Origin: Gibbsiella quercinecans
GTDB taxonomy: Bacteria; Pseudomonadota; Gammaproteobacteria; Enterobacterales; Enterobacteriaceae
Length of the DNA stretch: 64,000 bases
Direction: 5' to 3'
NCBI RefSeq assembly: GCF_002291425.1
Contig: NZ_CP014136.1
Span: 930,001-994,000 of the forward strand
Shown here: positions 47,347-56,128 of the stretch, piece by piece
How the letters are laid out: the number at the start of each line of letters is the position of its first letter
Numbering within the stretch: the stretch's first letter is position 1
Translations under genes and position numbers: made by a program
Notes under the pieces: generated by a model
The model's input: only the letters and a program-made list of their open reading frames with translations
Database searches by the model: none
What the model was told of the DNA's origin: nothing

Positions 47347-48000
47347 ATGAACTGGCACTTTTTGACCTTCTTCGGCGACAGTATGCTGTTGCTGCCAAGC
47401 GCCGCCATTGTGTTCATTATTCTGATGCTTTCGCCAGCCAGCAGAAAGCCGACCTGGCAATGGATTTTGTTGTTCGGCGGCGTGGGGGCGGTGGTGTGCC
47501 TCTCCAAGCTGGCCTTCATGGGCTGGGGGATTGGCAGCCGTGAGTTTGATTTTACCGGTTTTAGCGGGCATTCGGCGCTCTCGGCCAGCATCTGGCCGGT
47601 GATGCTGTGGCTACTGGCCGGGCGCTTTTCAATCAACGTGCGCCGTGTAGCCGTGGCCTGCGGCTATTTACTGGCGCTGACCGTGGGCTATTCACGCCTG
47701 GCGATCAATGTGCATTCCACCTCGGAAGTGGTTACCGGCCTGGCACTGGGCTGCACCGTCAGCGCGGCATTCCTGCTGTTGCAGCGCAACACACCGCCAC
47801 CACGGCTTTCTTACCGGAAAATCGCTGCGGCGCTGGTGCTGCCGCTGTTTTTGATCAACACCGGCACTGCGGCGCCGACTCAAGGGCTGCTGGAGCGCAT
47901 TGCGGTAACCATCGCGCCGGTGAAAAAACCTTTTACCCGTGCAGATTTGCACGCCAAACCATCACCCGCACCCGCGCCGGTAAAAGTAGCGCAAGACTAA
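47347..48000 (+). CDS. PAP2-superfamily membrane phosphatase
   Basis: 217 residues, about five or six membrane segments. The PAP2 core is visible as FSGHSALSAS (motif 2, His) and YSRLAINVHSTSEVVTGL (motif 3, Arg and His; the usual Asp is Glu). A proline/alanine-rich C-terminal tail (residues about 195-217) is not part of the domain. Members dephosphorylate lipid or undecaprenyl pyrophosphates; the lone gene gives no clue to substrate. Confidence 0.85.
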   Translation: MNWHFLTFFGDSMLLLPSAAIVFIILMLSPASRKPTWQWILLFGGVGAVVCLSKLAFMGWGIGSREFDFTGFSGHSALSASIWPVMLWLLAGRFSINVRRVAVACGYLLALTVGYSRLAINVHSTSEVVTGLALGCTVSAAFLLLQRNTPPPRLSYRKIAAALVLPLFLINTGTAAPTQGLLERIAVTIAPVKKPFTRADLHAKPSPAPAPVKVAQD

Positions 48001-48003
48001 TCG

Positions 48004-48181
48004 CCCCTCACCCTAACCCTCTCCCCAAGGGAGAGGGAACAGACCGTGCCGGCACGGCCCTATCCCCCCACACCCATGCCGCATCGCCCTAGGGATAGCG
48101 ACGGGGTGAGGGAACAGGCCCACACCCATGCCTCATCGTACGCCCCCTCTCCCGCGGGGAGAGGGACGGGGTGAGGGAATA
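48004..48181. repeat. Palindromic repeat cluster downstream of the PAP2 gene
   Basis: Three partial units with CCCTCTCCC...GGGAGAGGG cores and CCCTCACCC/GGGTGAGGG arms, in the convergent gap between the PAP2 gene and mrp. Confidence 0.75.
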
Positions 48182-48187
48182 GGCCAA

Positions 48188-49300
48188 TCACAGCGCGCGG
48201 AAAGAAATCTCGGTGGGGATCGCCTCGCCCTGCCAGTACAACTGCGCGGCCACATTGCCAGCCAGTTGGCGATACATCTGCGCAAACTCACTGTCTGGGC
48301 GGCTGATCACCGTCGGCTGCCCGCGATCCAAATCTTCCCGCAGTGAAATATGCAGCGGCATCTGGCCCAGCAGGCGGCTGTGGAATTTCTGCACCAGTTT
48401 CTCGGCGCCGCCAGTGCCAAATACCGGCTCATGGTGGCCGCACTGGCTGCAGATATGCATACTCATGTTTTCCACCACTCCCAACACGGGCACCTGCACT
48501 TTCTCAAACATCACGATGCCTTTGGCCGCGTCGAGCAGTGCGATATCCTGCGGCGTAGTCACGACCAGCGCCCCGGTAACCGGAATGTTCTGCGACAGCG
48601 TCAGTTGAATATCCCCGGTGCCCGGCGGCATGTCCACCACCAGGTAATCCAGATCTGGCCACAGCGTATCCTGCAAGAGTTGCAGCAGCGCCTTGCTGGC
48701 CATGGGGCCACGCCACACCATCGCGTTATCGTCGGTCACCAGGTAGCCAATCGAATTGGTCGCCAGGCCATGGGCCATGATCGGCGCCATATGCTGGCCG
48801 TCCGGCGACGTTGGGCGTTCGTTCTCGGTGCCCAGCATGTTCGGGATCGACGGGCCGTAAATATCGGCATCCAGGATCCCCACCCGGCCCCCTTCCGCCG
48901 CCAGCGCCAGCGCCAGGTTCACCGCGGTGCTGGATTTGCCCACCCCGCCCTTGCCGGAGCTGACGGCAATAATGTTGCGCACGCCTTTAATGCCGGGCTG
49001 GTTATTCGCGCGCTTCAGGGTGGCGATATCGTGCTTAAGCTTCCAGTCCACCGCTTTTGCGCCAGTCACCCGCAGCAGCTCGGCGCTGGTTTGGTCTTGC
49101 AATGCCGCAAACCCGCTTTGCCAGGCAAAAGGCATCAGCAATTCGACATACAGCACATCGTCCAGCAGCGCACAGTGGTGAATGGCCTTCAGCGTCGACA
49201 GGTTATTTTTTAACGTCGGGTGCTCGAAAGCGGCCAGTACATCGGCCACCCGGGCGTGCAGATCTTCAGGGTTGGTTTGCTCGGGGGATTTAGCGTTCAT
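48188..49300 (-). CDS. mrp: Iron-sulfur cluster carrier ATPase Mrp/ApbC
   Basis: 370 residues. N-terminal MIP18-like domain (about 1-95), then a deviant Walker A GKGGVGKSST (116-125) and the CSQCGHHEPVFG CxxC motif that binds the cluster. Delivers Fe-S clusters to apoproteins in the cytoplasm. Divergent from metG across 159 bases, as in E. coli. Confidence 0.95.
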   Translation of the reverse strand: MNAKSPEQTNPEDLHARVADVLAAFEHPTLKNNLSTLKAIHHCALLDDVLYVELLMPFAWQSGFAALQDQTSAELLRVTGAKAVDWKLKHDIATLKRANNQPGIKGVRNIIAVSSGKGGVGKSSTAVNLALALAAEGGRVGILDADIYGPSIPNMLGTENERPTSPDGQHMAPIMAHGLATNSIGYLVTDDNAMVWRGPMASKALLQLLQDTLWPDLDYLVVDMPPGTGDIQLTLSQNIPVTGALVVTTPQDIALLDAAKGIVMFEKVQVPVLGVVENMSMHICSQCGHHEPVFGTGGAEKLVQKFHSRLLGQMPLHISLREDLDRGQPTVISRPDSEFAQMYRQLAGNVAAQLYWQGEAIPTEISFRAL

Positions 49301-49459
49301 CCCGGCTCCTTGGTTTTAAACACATGGCTTCCTGCTTAGCATATCAGAACTGCAAGGGGGCTGGCGCACCCAGCAGGAAAGAAACCGCCCTAGCCGCGAG
49401 GGGCGCGATCGGTTAACATCAAAGCCCCTTTTATCATTACAGAAAAGCAAGTTATCACT

Positions 49460-51487
49460 ATGGCTCAAGTCGCGAAAAAAATATTGGTGACGTGCGCACT
49501 ACCGTACGCAAATGGTTCCATCCATCTCGGCCACATGCTCGAGCACATCCAGGCGGACATTTGGGTTCGTTACCAACGAATGCGCGGCCACGAGGTTTAT
49601 TTCATCTGTGCGGATGACGCGCACGGTACGCCAATCATGCTCAAAGCGCAGCAACTGGGCATCAAACCTGAAGACATGATTGCGGAAATGAGCCGGGAGC
49701 ACCAACAGGATTTCGCCGGTTTTGGCATCAGCTATGATAACTATCATTCGACCCATAGCGATGAAAACCGCGAACTGTCGAGCCTGATTTACGGCCGCCT
49801 GAAAGAAAACGGCTTTATCAAGAACCGTACCATTTCCCAGCTTTACGATCCGGAAAAGGGTATGTTCCTGCCCGATCGTTTCGTTAAAGGCACCTGCCCA
49901 AGATGCAAGGCGGCGGATCAATACGGCGATAACTGCGAAGTGTGCGGCGCCACCTACAGCCCAACCGAGCTGATCGATCCTAAATCAGCGGTTTCCGGCG
50001 CTACGCCAATCATGCGTGATTCCGAGCACTTCTTTTTCGATCTGCCCGCATTCAGTGAAATGCTGCAGGCCTGGACCCGTTCCGGCGCGCTGCAAGAGCA
50101 GGTGGCGAACAAAATGCAGGAGTGGTTTGAATCTGGCCTGCAGCAGTGGGATATCTCCCGCGATGCGCCGTATTTCGGCTTTGAAATACCCGACGCGCCG
50201 GGCAAATACTTCTACGTGTGGCTGGATGCACCGATCGGCTATATGGGCTCGTTCAAAAACCTGTGCGATAAACGCGGCAATCTGGACTTCGATGAATTCT
50301 GGCGCAAAGACTCCACCGCCGATCTGTATCACTTCATCGGCAAGGATATCGTTTATTTCCATAGCCTGTTCTGGCCGGCGATGCTGGAAGGCAGCAACTT
50401 CCGCAAGCCGACCAACCTGTTTGTGCACGGCTATGTGACCGTGAACGGCGCCAAGATGTCGAAATCACGCGGCACCTTTATCAAGGCAAGCACCTATTTG
50501 CAGCATCTGGACGCCGACTGCCTGCGCTACTACTATGCGGCCAAGCTGTCTTCACGCATTGATGATATCGATCTGAACCTGGAAGATTTCGTCCAGCGTG
50601 TAAACACCGATATCGTGAATAAGGTGGTTAACCTGGCTTCCCGCAACGCCGGCTTTATCAACAAGCGTTTTGGCGGCAAGCTGGCGGATGAACTGGCCGA
50701 TCCTGCGCTGTACCAAACCTTTATCGATGCGGCAGAAAGCATTGCCGAAGCCTATGCCAGCCGTGAATCCGGCCGCGCTATCCGTGAGATCATGGCGCTG
50801 GCTGACGTTGCCAACCGCTACGTCGACGAGCAGGCACCGTGGGTGGTGGCGAAGCAGGAAGGCCGCGATGCCGATCTGCAGGCCATCTGCTCAATGGGGA
50901 TCAACCTGTTCCGCGTTCTGATGGCTTACCTGAAACCGGTGCTGCCTTCGCTGACCGAACGCGCAGAAGCGTTCCTGAACAGCGAACTGCGTTGGGATAG
51001 CATCCAGCAGCCACTGCTGAGCCACCAGGTGAATGCGTTTAAGGCGCTGTTCAACCGTATCGATCTCGACAAAGTGACTGACATGGTTAACGCATCCAAA
51101 GAGGACATGAGCACCGCCAAGCCGGTGACTGGCCCATTGGCGGATGATCCTATTCAGGAGACCATTACCTTTGACGATTTCGCCAAGGTGGATATGCGGA
51201 TTGCACTGATCAAAAGCGCCGATTTCGTGGAAGGCTCCAGCAAACTGCTGAAGCTACAGTTGGATTTAGGCGGTGAAACGCGCCAGATTTTCTCTGGTAT
51301 TCGCTCTGCCTACCCGGACCCGAAATTGCTCGAAGGCCGCCTGACGATCATGGTCGCTAACCTGGCGCCGCGCAAAATGCGTTTCGGCGTATCTGAAGGG
51401 ATGGTGATGGCCGCAGGCCCCGGCGGGAAAGATATCTTCCTGCTGAGCCCAGACAGCGGCGCGCAACCTGGGATGCAGGTTAAGTAA
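49460..51487 (+). CDS. metG: Methionyl-tRNA synthetase
   Basis: 675 residues. Class-I motifs HLGH (22-25) and KMSKS (332-336), the zinc knuckle CPRC...CEVCG (146-162), and a C-terminal EMAP-II/tRNA-binding domain ([12 protein letters not shown] onward). Charges tRNA-Met. Intact and of normal length, followed by palindromic repeats. Confidence 0.98.
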   Translation: MAQVAKKILVTCALPYANGSIHLGHMLEHIQADIWVRYQRMRGHEVYFICADDAHGTPIMLKAQQLGIKPEDMIAEMSREHQQDFAGFGISYDNYHSTHSDENRELSSLIYGRLKENGFIKNRTISQLYDPEKGMFLPDRFVKGTCPRCKAADQYGDNCEVCGATYSPTELIDPKSAVSGATPIMRDSEHFFFDLPAFSEMLQAWTRSGALQEQVANKMQEWFESGLQQWDISRDAPYFGFEIPDAPGKYFYVWLDAPIGYMGSFKNLCDKRGNLDFDEFWRKDSTADLYHFIGKDIVYFHSLFWPAMLEGSNFRKPTNLFVHGYVTVNGAKMSKSRGTFIKASTYLQHLDADCLRYYYAAKLSSRIDDIDLNLEDFVQRVNTDIVNKVVNLASRNAGFINKRFGGKLADELADPALYQTFIDAAESIAEAYASRESGRAIREIMALADVANRYVDEQAPWVVAKQEGRDADLQAICSMGINLFRVLMAYLKPVLPSLTERAEAFLNSELRWDSIQQPLLSHQVNAFKALFNRIDLDKVTDMVNASKEDMSTAKPVTGPLADDPIQETITFDDFAKVDMRIALIKSADFVEGSSKLLKLQLDLGGETRQIFSGIRSAYPDPKLLEGRLTIMVANLAPRKMRFGVSEGMVMAAGPGGKDIFLLSPDSGAQPGMQVK

Positions 51488-51489
51488 CT

Positions 51490-51891
51490 CCCCCTCACCC
51501 TAACCCTCTCCCGTCGGGAGAGGGGATCGTACGTGCCAACCTTCCAGAGCCAGTTCCCTAACTACCCAGGCCTATCCCATCGCCCCCTCGCCCTCTGGGA
51601 GAGGGCCGGGGTAAAAGCTCGTCCATGCCAACCTTCCTGAACCGCTCCCCGTCTACCCATGCCTATCTCTGCGCCCCCTCTCCCTTGGGGAGAGGGCCGG
51701 GGTGAGGGTTCGTCCGTGCCAACTTTCCTGAACCGTTCCCATCTACCCAAGCCTATCCCATCGCCGCTTATCCCTTAGAGAAAGAGCCGGGGTGAGGGTT
51801 CATCCGTGCCAACCTTCCTGAACCGGCTCCCAACTACCCATGCCTATCCCGGCGCCCCCTCTCCCTAGGGGAGAGGGCCGGGGTGAGGGGG
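51490..51891. repeat. Tandem array downstream of metG, period 90-92 bases
   Basis: Units recur with TGCCAAC at 51534, 51626, 51717 and 51807. Each has CCCTCTCCC...GGGAGAGGGCCGGGGTGAGGG. The array reaches the 3' end of the DUF559 gene on the other strand. Confidence 0.85.
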
Positions 51892-52230
51892 CCCTTCGCA
51901 CAAATGCTGCAAAATAACGGCTTGAACCCCACTCCAGTTATCAAACACCTCATTATTCCAAAAACGCAGCACCTTAAACCCAAGCTGCTCGAGATAACGC
52001 GTACGCCGCGCGTCATAAGCAGCCTGTTCCATATGTTGCCCGCCATCCAGCTCAACAATCAGCTTTCTTTGCAGGCAAACAAAATCAACGATGTATGGCC
52101 CAATCGGCAACTGGCGGCGGAACTTGTAACCGCCCAAACGCCGATCGCGTAGCCCCAGCCAGGCGGTTTTTTCCGCCGGCGCCATCATAGCCCGTAGCCG
52201 CCGGGCGTTTTGCAGCATGCTTTTTCCCAT
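51865..52230 (-). CDS. DUF559 (PD-(D/E)XK endonuclease-like) protein
   Basis: 121 residues. The DUF559 plan is clear: RRLRAMMAPAEKTAWLGLRD, RRQLPIGPYIVDFVC with catalytic Asp, and LIVELDGGQH (Glu, Asp). The fold is that of very-short-patch/Holliday-type nucleases, but most DUF559 proteins are uncharacterised. The last eight or so residues (GPPHPGPLP) and the stop come from the palindromic repeat array, so the natural C-terminus has been replaced by repeat sequence. Alone, opposite to metG. Confidence 0.85.
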   Translation of the reverse strand: MGKSMLQNARRLRAMMAPAEKTAWLGLRDRRLGGYKFRRQLPIGPYIVDFVCLQRKLIVELDGGQHMEQAAYDARRTRYLEQLGFKVLRFWNNEVFDNWSGVQAVILQHLCEGPPHPGPLP

Positions 52231-52472
52231 CGCAAGGCCCCCTGCCTGCGACTATAAACAGCGAAAAATATGCCGGCACCCGCCTTTTGCCCACTTTGCG
52301 TAACGCGCCAAAAACTTGCGGGCAACATCCTGAAAAAAATTCATCAAAAAAATAATTCATTATCGCAACTTATCTGGTTATGATGCTGCAAATACAACAA
52401 ATAGACGTCCAGACAGAAAGACTTCCGTACGGATATTTAACCATCACAATTCCACCTGCTTATGGAGCAATA

Positions 52473-53543
52473 ATGAAAAAGATAAAGACCTCATTGCTGG
52501 CGCTCAGTCTGCTGATTGCACTGCCATCGCTGGCGGCGGAAACCGTGCCAGCCCCGGTGCCTGCCGCTATCGCCAGCCACCAGGGGCCAATCCGCGTTGC
52601 CATCATTCGTAACCTGGGCTCTGATGACAACACTACCCAGTTCCTGGCCGGCGCCATTCAGCAAGGCCGCAAGCTGGGTTTTAAGATCGATACCTTCTTG
52701 AGCAATGGCGATGACGCGCGCTTCCAGGATTTCGTCAACCAGGCCATCAGCCAGAAATACGACGGTATTATTCTTTCGCAGGGCCGGGCGCCTTATTCCA
52801 CCGATCTGGTCAAACGCATTGCCGCCGCCGGCATTGCCGTTTCCGTCTTTGATACCGATGTCAGCGGCAGCGTGCCTGGCGCCACCGTCACCCAGCAGGA
52901 CGATGCATCGCTGACCAATGAATCCTTCGGCCAGTTGGTGAAGGATTTCAATGGCAAAGCCAATATCGTCAAGCTGTGGGTAGCCGGCTTCCCGCCGATG
53001 GAGCGCCGCCAGGCGGCTTATCAGCAGTTGCTGAAACAAAACCCGGGCATTCATGAGCTGGAATCTATCGGGGCCGTATCTTCCGACGTGCAGGGTGATA
53101 CCGCCAACAAGGTCGGCGCGATCCTGGCAAAATATCCAAAAGGCAAGATTGACGCGATTTGGGGCACTTGGGATGCATTTTCTCAGGGCGCATATAAGGC
53201 GTTAAAAGAGAACGGCCGTACGGAAATCAAACTCTACAGCATTGATATTTCTAACCAGGATCTGCAACTGATGCGCGAATCCGGCAGCCCGTGGAAAGTC
53301 AGCGTGGCGGTCGATCCCAAACTGATTGGCGCGATCAACCTGCGCCTGGTGGCGAACAAGATTGCTGGCGAACCTACGCCGGCCACCTATGAATTTAAAG
53401 CAGCCACCATCCCACAGGCATTGCTGTTGAGCCAGCCGGGGCCGGTCAACGTTGCCGGGCTGGCGAAAATTATCCCGGGCTGGGGCGCCAGCGATGATTT
53501 CATTCAGCCGTGGTTCGCCACGTTAGCGGCGCAAAAACACTAG
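52473..53543 (+). CDS. Periplasmic sugar-binding protein (orphan)
   Basis: 356 residues from ATG at 52473, after TATGGAGCAATA; the longer frame from 52380 lacks a ribosome site. N-terminal Sec signal MKKIKTSLLALSLLIALPSLAA. The two-lobed periplasmic-binding-protein type-1 fold is apparent: VAIIRNLGSDDNTTQFLAGAIQQGRKLGF, YDGIILSQG, AVSVFDTDV, IDAIWGTWDAFSQGA. No permease or ATPase gene is adjacent, so it either serves a transporter encoded elsewhere or a sensor. Sugar unknown. Confidence 0.87.
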   Translation: MKKIKTSLLALSLLIALPSLAAETVPAPVPAAIASHQGPIRVAIIRNLGSDDNTTQFLAGAIQQGRKLGFKIDTFLSNGDDARFQDFVNQAISQKYDGIILSQGRAPYSTDLVKRIAAAGIAVSVFDTDVSGSVPGATVTQQDDASLTNESFGQLVKDFNGKANIVKLWVAGFPPMERRQAAYQQLLKQNPGIHELESIGAVSSDVQGDTANKVGAILAKYPKGKIDAIWGTWDAFSQGAYKALKENGRTEIKLYSIDISNQDLQLMRESGSPWKVSVAVDPKLIGAINLRLVANKIAGEPTPATYEFKAATIPQALLLSQPGPVNVAGLAKIIPGWGASDDFIQPWFATLAAQKH

Positions 53544-53648
53544 GTTGCAACCAGCAGCCGTGCGGGGCAGCGCCACATTCGGTAACACGTTTTTAGCGTA
53601 AAGCGCCTTGGTTAAGGCAAGTGGGAAGCACGGTAGGGAAAGTACATT

Positions 53649-53673
53649 AAGGCCAACACGGAGGTTGGCCTTT
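53649..53673. terminator. Bidirectional hairpin terminator
   Basis: AAGGCCAAC (53649-53657) and GTTGGCCTT (53664-53672) are perfect complements with a 6-base loop between the sugar-binding protein (plus) and the small gene at 53685 (minus). T-tract is short on both sides. Confidence 0.65.
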
Positions 53674-53684
53674 ACGCGGGATCA

Positions 53685-53894
53685 TCAATGCAAAGTGCCA
53701 AGGCCCATCAGGTTTTCAGGCTTGAAGAGCCCGTTAATACCTTTCAGTTCAACGCAATTTGCGCGGCGGGCCTGATCTTGCTCCATTCCGTTTTGATGAA
53801 TTGAAGCGATAACCCCAATTTTACCGGTTTCGCTGTCCATAACCTTGCAGCCTGGGGCAATCCGGTTTCTATACCTATCATACACAGTTATCAT
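53685..53894 (-). CDS. Small conserved-looking protein, 69 residues, function unknown
   Basis: Strong AGGAGG lies 5 bases before the ATG. MITVYDRYRNRIAPGCKVMDSETGKIGVI... has the look of a small beta-barrel (KOW/SH3-like turns, alternating charged and hydrophobic) but no family was recognised. Lies 75 bases downstream of the peptide-deformylase paralogue in the same direction, so it may belong to the same unit. Confidence 0.7.
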   Translation of the reverse strand: MITVYDRYRNRIAPGCKVMDSETGKIGVIASIHQNGMEQDQARRANCVELKGINGLFKPENLMGLGTLH

Positions 53895-53969
53895 TTATGA
53901 CCTCCTACTCGTCAACAACAACAATAACCGCATAAATGATATGCCTATAAAAACCCGGATTCAAGCGAC

Positions 53970-54494
53970 CTAGACCGTGCGTGGGGCAGTTTTTCGCCGC
54001 AGTTTGGCCAGGTGCGTTTTGATGCGGTTGCGCTTCAGTTCGGAAAGGCCATCGACCAGCAGGTGCCCATCCAGATGGTCGATCTCATGCTGCAGGCAAA
54101 CGGCAAAGGCGCCGCTGGCTTCAATCTGCTGCGGCACACCGGCCAGATCGGTAAATGCCACCGTCACCTGCCTGGCCCGCTCAGCAGGCAATGGGTGGCC
54201 GGGAATGGAAGAACACAGCTCCAGATGCGCCGTTTTCTCCGCTGAAACGCTGACGATCTGCGGGTTGATTAACGCCAGCCGTTGGCGCTGCCCGGCATCA
54301 TCCACGATGTCGATCGCCACAATACGCAGCGGGATCCCCAGTTGGATAGCCGCCAGGCCAGAATCTTTGGTGGCGTCGATCACGGCAAACATCTCGTCCA
54401 CCACCGCCTTCACACGATCGTCGATAGCCTCGACCGGCCGCGAAACGCCAGCCATACGCTTATCGTCGATCCACAGCACCTCAGTTGCAGACAT
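53970..54494 (-). CDS. Divergent peptide deformylase paralogue
   Basis: 174 residues. Motif 3 QHEIDH (135-140) of peptide deformylases is intact, with the metal-binding His pair and catalytic Glu137. Motif 2, normally EGCLS, reads ELCSS (92-96) so Cys94 survives but its neighbours have changed. Motif 1 reads DSGLAAIQ (44-51) in place of GxGLAAxQ. A true deformylase (housekeeping def) should exist elsewhere. Its ATG overlaps the DUF2075 stop by 14 bases. Activity is doubtful. Confidence 0.85.
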   Translation of the reverse strand: MSATEVLWIDDKRMAGVSRPVEAIDDRVKAVVDEMFAVIDATKDSGLAAIQLGIPLRIVAIDIVDDAGQRQRLALINPQIVSVSAEKTAHLELCSSIPGHPLPAERARQVTVAFTDLAGVPQQIEASGAFAVCLQHEIDHLDGHLLVDGLSELKRNRIKTHLAKLRRKTAPRTV

Positions 54495-55728
54495 GGTTAT
54501 CTCCTTTGGTCACTGCCGCACTTTGCAAAGCCAGCAGTTTATTACGTAACCCTGCATCATGGGCATAGATATACAGCCCGTTGATCGCTCGGGTCATCAA
54601 CACGTTGATGGCATTAAGCATGATGCGCCGCTGCACGCTGCCGGCCTCGGCAACCTTCGCTTTGCCCTGAAAAGCCGCGCTGTCTTCATAACGGCTGGGA
54701 TCCAGCACAATTTCCTGCCGGCGATCATCCCAGGATACGGAAGGCCCGAGGATCAGCCCGACATAGTTAAGATCAAAACCCTGCACGGTATATACCGATC
54801 CCACTTCATCAATGGTGTCTGGCCGCTCCGCCCAGGGCAAGCGTTCATTCGGCTTCGAGCGGTCCCAGCGCAGCCGGAATGCCCCTTCCTCGATAAAATA
54901 GTCCTGGCCGTCCAGCCGGTAAGGGTAATCATAGGTAGAGAGCATCCGCGACAGCCCCACCGTGCGGTTTTTCTGCCGGATGGCATCATACATCGCCTGG
55001 GCATCGGCAAAGATTTTTATCTCAAAGGCTTGGTGCTCACGCCCGGCGCTGGGCAGCGGCAACAGTCGGCACTGGCAAAAATGGTCGATCCAGGCTTGCA
55101 CCGCACTGCCGGCCTGCATCCTGAACTGGTGCCGCAGGGCGTAGGCTTCATGGGGCCAGCGGCCAACGATCTGCGCCAAATCATCCCCCTGCCACAGGCT
55201 TTTGAATTTCAGCACCTGCTTTTCATCAAACACCAGCACAATCAGCCGGGCCAGGCGGGCAATTTCAACCAGGTGGTTGTCTTGGTTGAAATGGTTGTAG
55301 CGATCGCTGCGCGTCAGCAACAGGTGGGCTTCGTCAACCAGCACAATGTCGGCCTGGCTGCCGCTTTTATCCATGCGGTTGATAAAGGTTGTCGGCCGCT
55401 CATAGTCTTTTTTCCGCAGATAAGGCACACCCTGCGCGGCATTTTTGTAGGCCTTGAGCATTTCCGGGTGGTTGACCAGCAGGTAGTTTTCCTGGCCGGC
55501 AAACGGGCTGCCCGGCTGCTGGCGATTTTGCGCCTGGATATCGGCAAACAATGCGTTCAGGAAAACGCTTTTCCCGGTACCGGCGTCGCCATGGATAACA
55601 AAAAGGGCATGCTCGTCGTTCTGGTGATCAATGAGGAAGGCTTCAACGCGCTGTTTCAGCGCCAGTTGCTCAGCAGAGAGCGGTTTTTCCGGCGAGAGTT
55701 TGAAGCTAGCTTGATTAGTATTTGGCAT
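54481..55728 (-). CDS. DUF2075 P-loop ATPase (helicase-like)
   Basis: 415 residues from ATG at 55728; an alternative GTG at 55791 has GAGGG placed 6 bases before it and cannot be excluded (it would lie just inside the repeat array). Walker A GDAGTGKS (47-54) and Walker B IVLVDEAH (128-135) mark a superfamily-1-like fold, and TVQGFDLNYVGLILG is the conserved DUF2075 C-terminal motif. Function of the family is not established; it is often found beside nucleases or in defence-like contexts. Overlaps the deformylase paralogue start by 14 bases. Confidence 0.85.
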   Translation of the reverse strand: MPNTNQASFKLSPEKPLSAEQLALKQRVEAFLIDHQNDEHALFVIHGDAGTGKSVFLNALFADIQAQNRQQPGSPFAGQENYLLVNHPEMLKAYKNAAQGVPYLRKKDYERPTTFINRMDKSGSQADIVLVDEAHLLLTRSDRYNHFNQDNHLVEIARLARLIVLVFDEKQVLKFKSLWQGDDLAQIVGRWPHEAYALRHQFRMQAGSAVQAWIDHFCQCRLLPLPSAGREHQAFEIKIFADAQAMYDAIRQKNRTVGLSRMLSTYDYPYRLDGQDYFIEEGAFRLRWDRSKPNERLPWAERPDTIDEVGSVYTVQGFDLNYVGLILGPSVSWDDRRQEIVLDPSRYEDSAAFQGKAKVAEAGSVQRRIMLNAINVLMTRAINGLYIYAHDAGLRNKLLALQSAAVTKGDNHVCN

Positions 55729-55797
55729 TTCAGCAACGCGCTTTGTAAAAATGATGGCGATACGGGCGTTTGAGCAACGCGGGTTACGCACTTAATG

Positions 55798-56123
55798 CCC
55801 TCACCCCGGCCCTCTCCCAAAAGGAGAGGGAGTATTCGTGCCCGGTAGCGGCAACGGGTGCGCCCCCTCACCCCGGCCCTCTCCCACTGGGAGAGGGAGT
55901 ATTCGTGCTCAGTAGCGGCAGCGAGTGCGCCCCCTCACCCCGGCCCTCTCCCACAGGGAGAGGGAGTATTCGTGCTCAGTAGCGGCAGCGAGTGCGCCCC
56001 TCACCCCGGCCCTCTCCCACAGGGAGAGGGCGTATTCGTGCCCAATAGTGGGAGAAGGGGCATGAACAAGGGCTCGGGCAATCCCCTCTCCCTTTGGGAG
56101 AGGGTTAGGGTGAGGGAAAAGCG
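55798..56123. repeat. Tandem array between DUF2075 and metE-like genes, period 66-67 bases
   Basis: CCCTCACCCC begins at 55798, 55865, 55932 and 55998; units contain CCCTCTCCC...GGGAGAGGG and GTATTCGTGC. A further inverted copy sits at 56090-56120. Confidence 0.88.
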
Positions 56124-56128
56124 AGGAA

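Noticed and set aside
54559-55773. 404-residue plus-strand frame opposite DUF2075
   Set aside because: Antisense to an ATPase with intact Walker motifs; no independent evidence.
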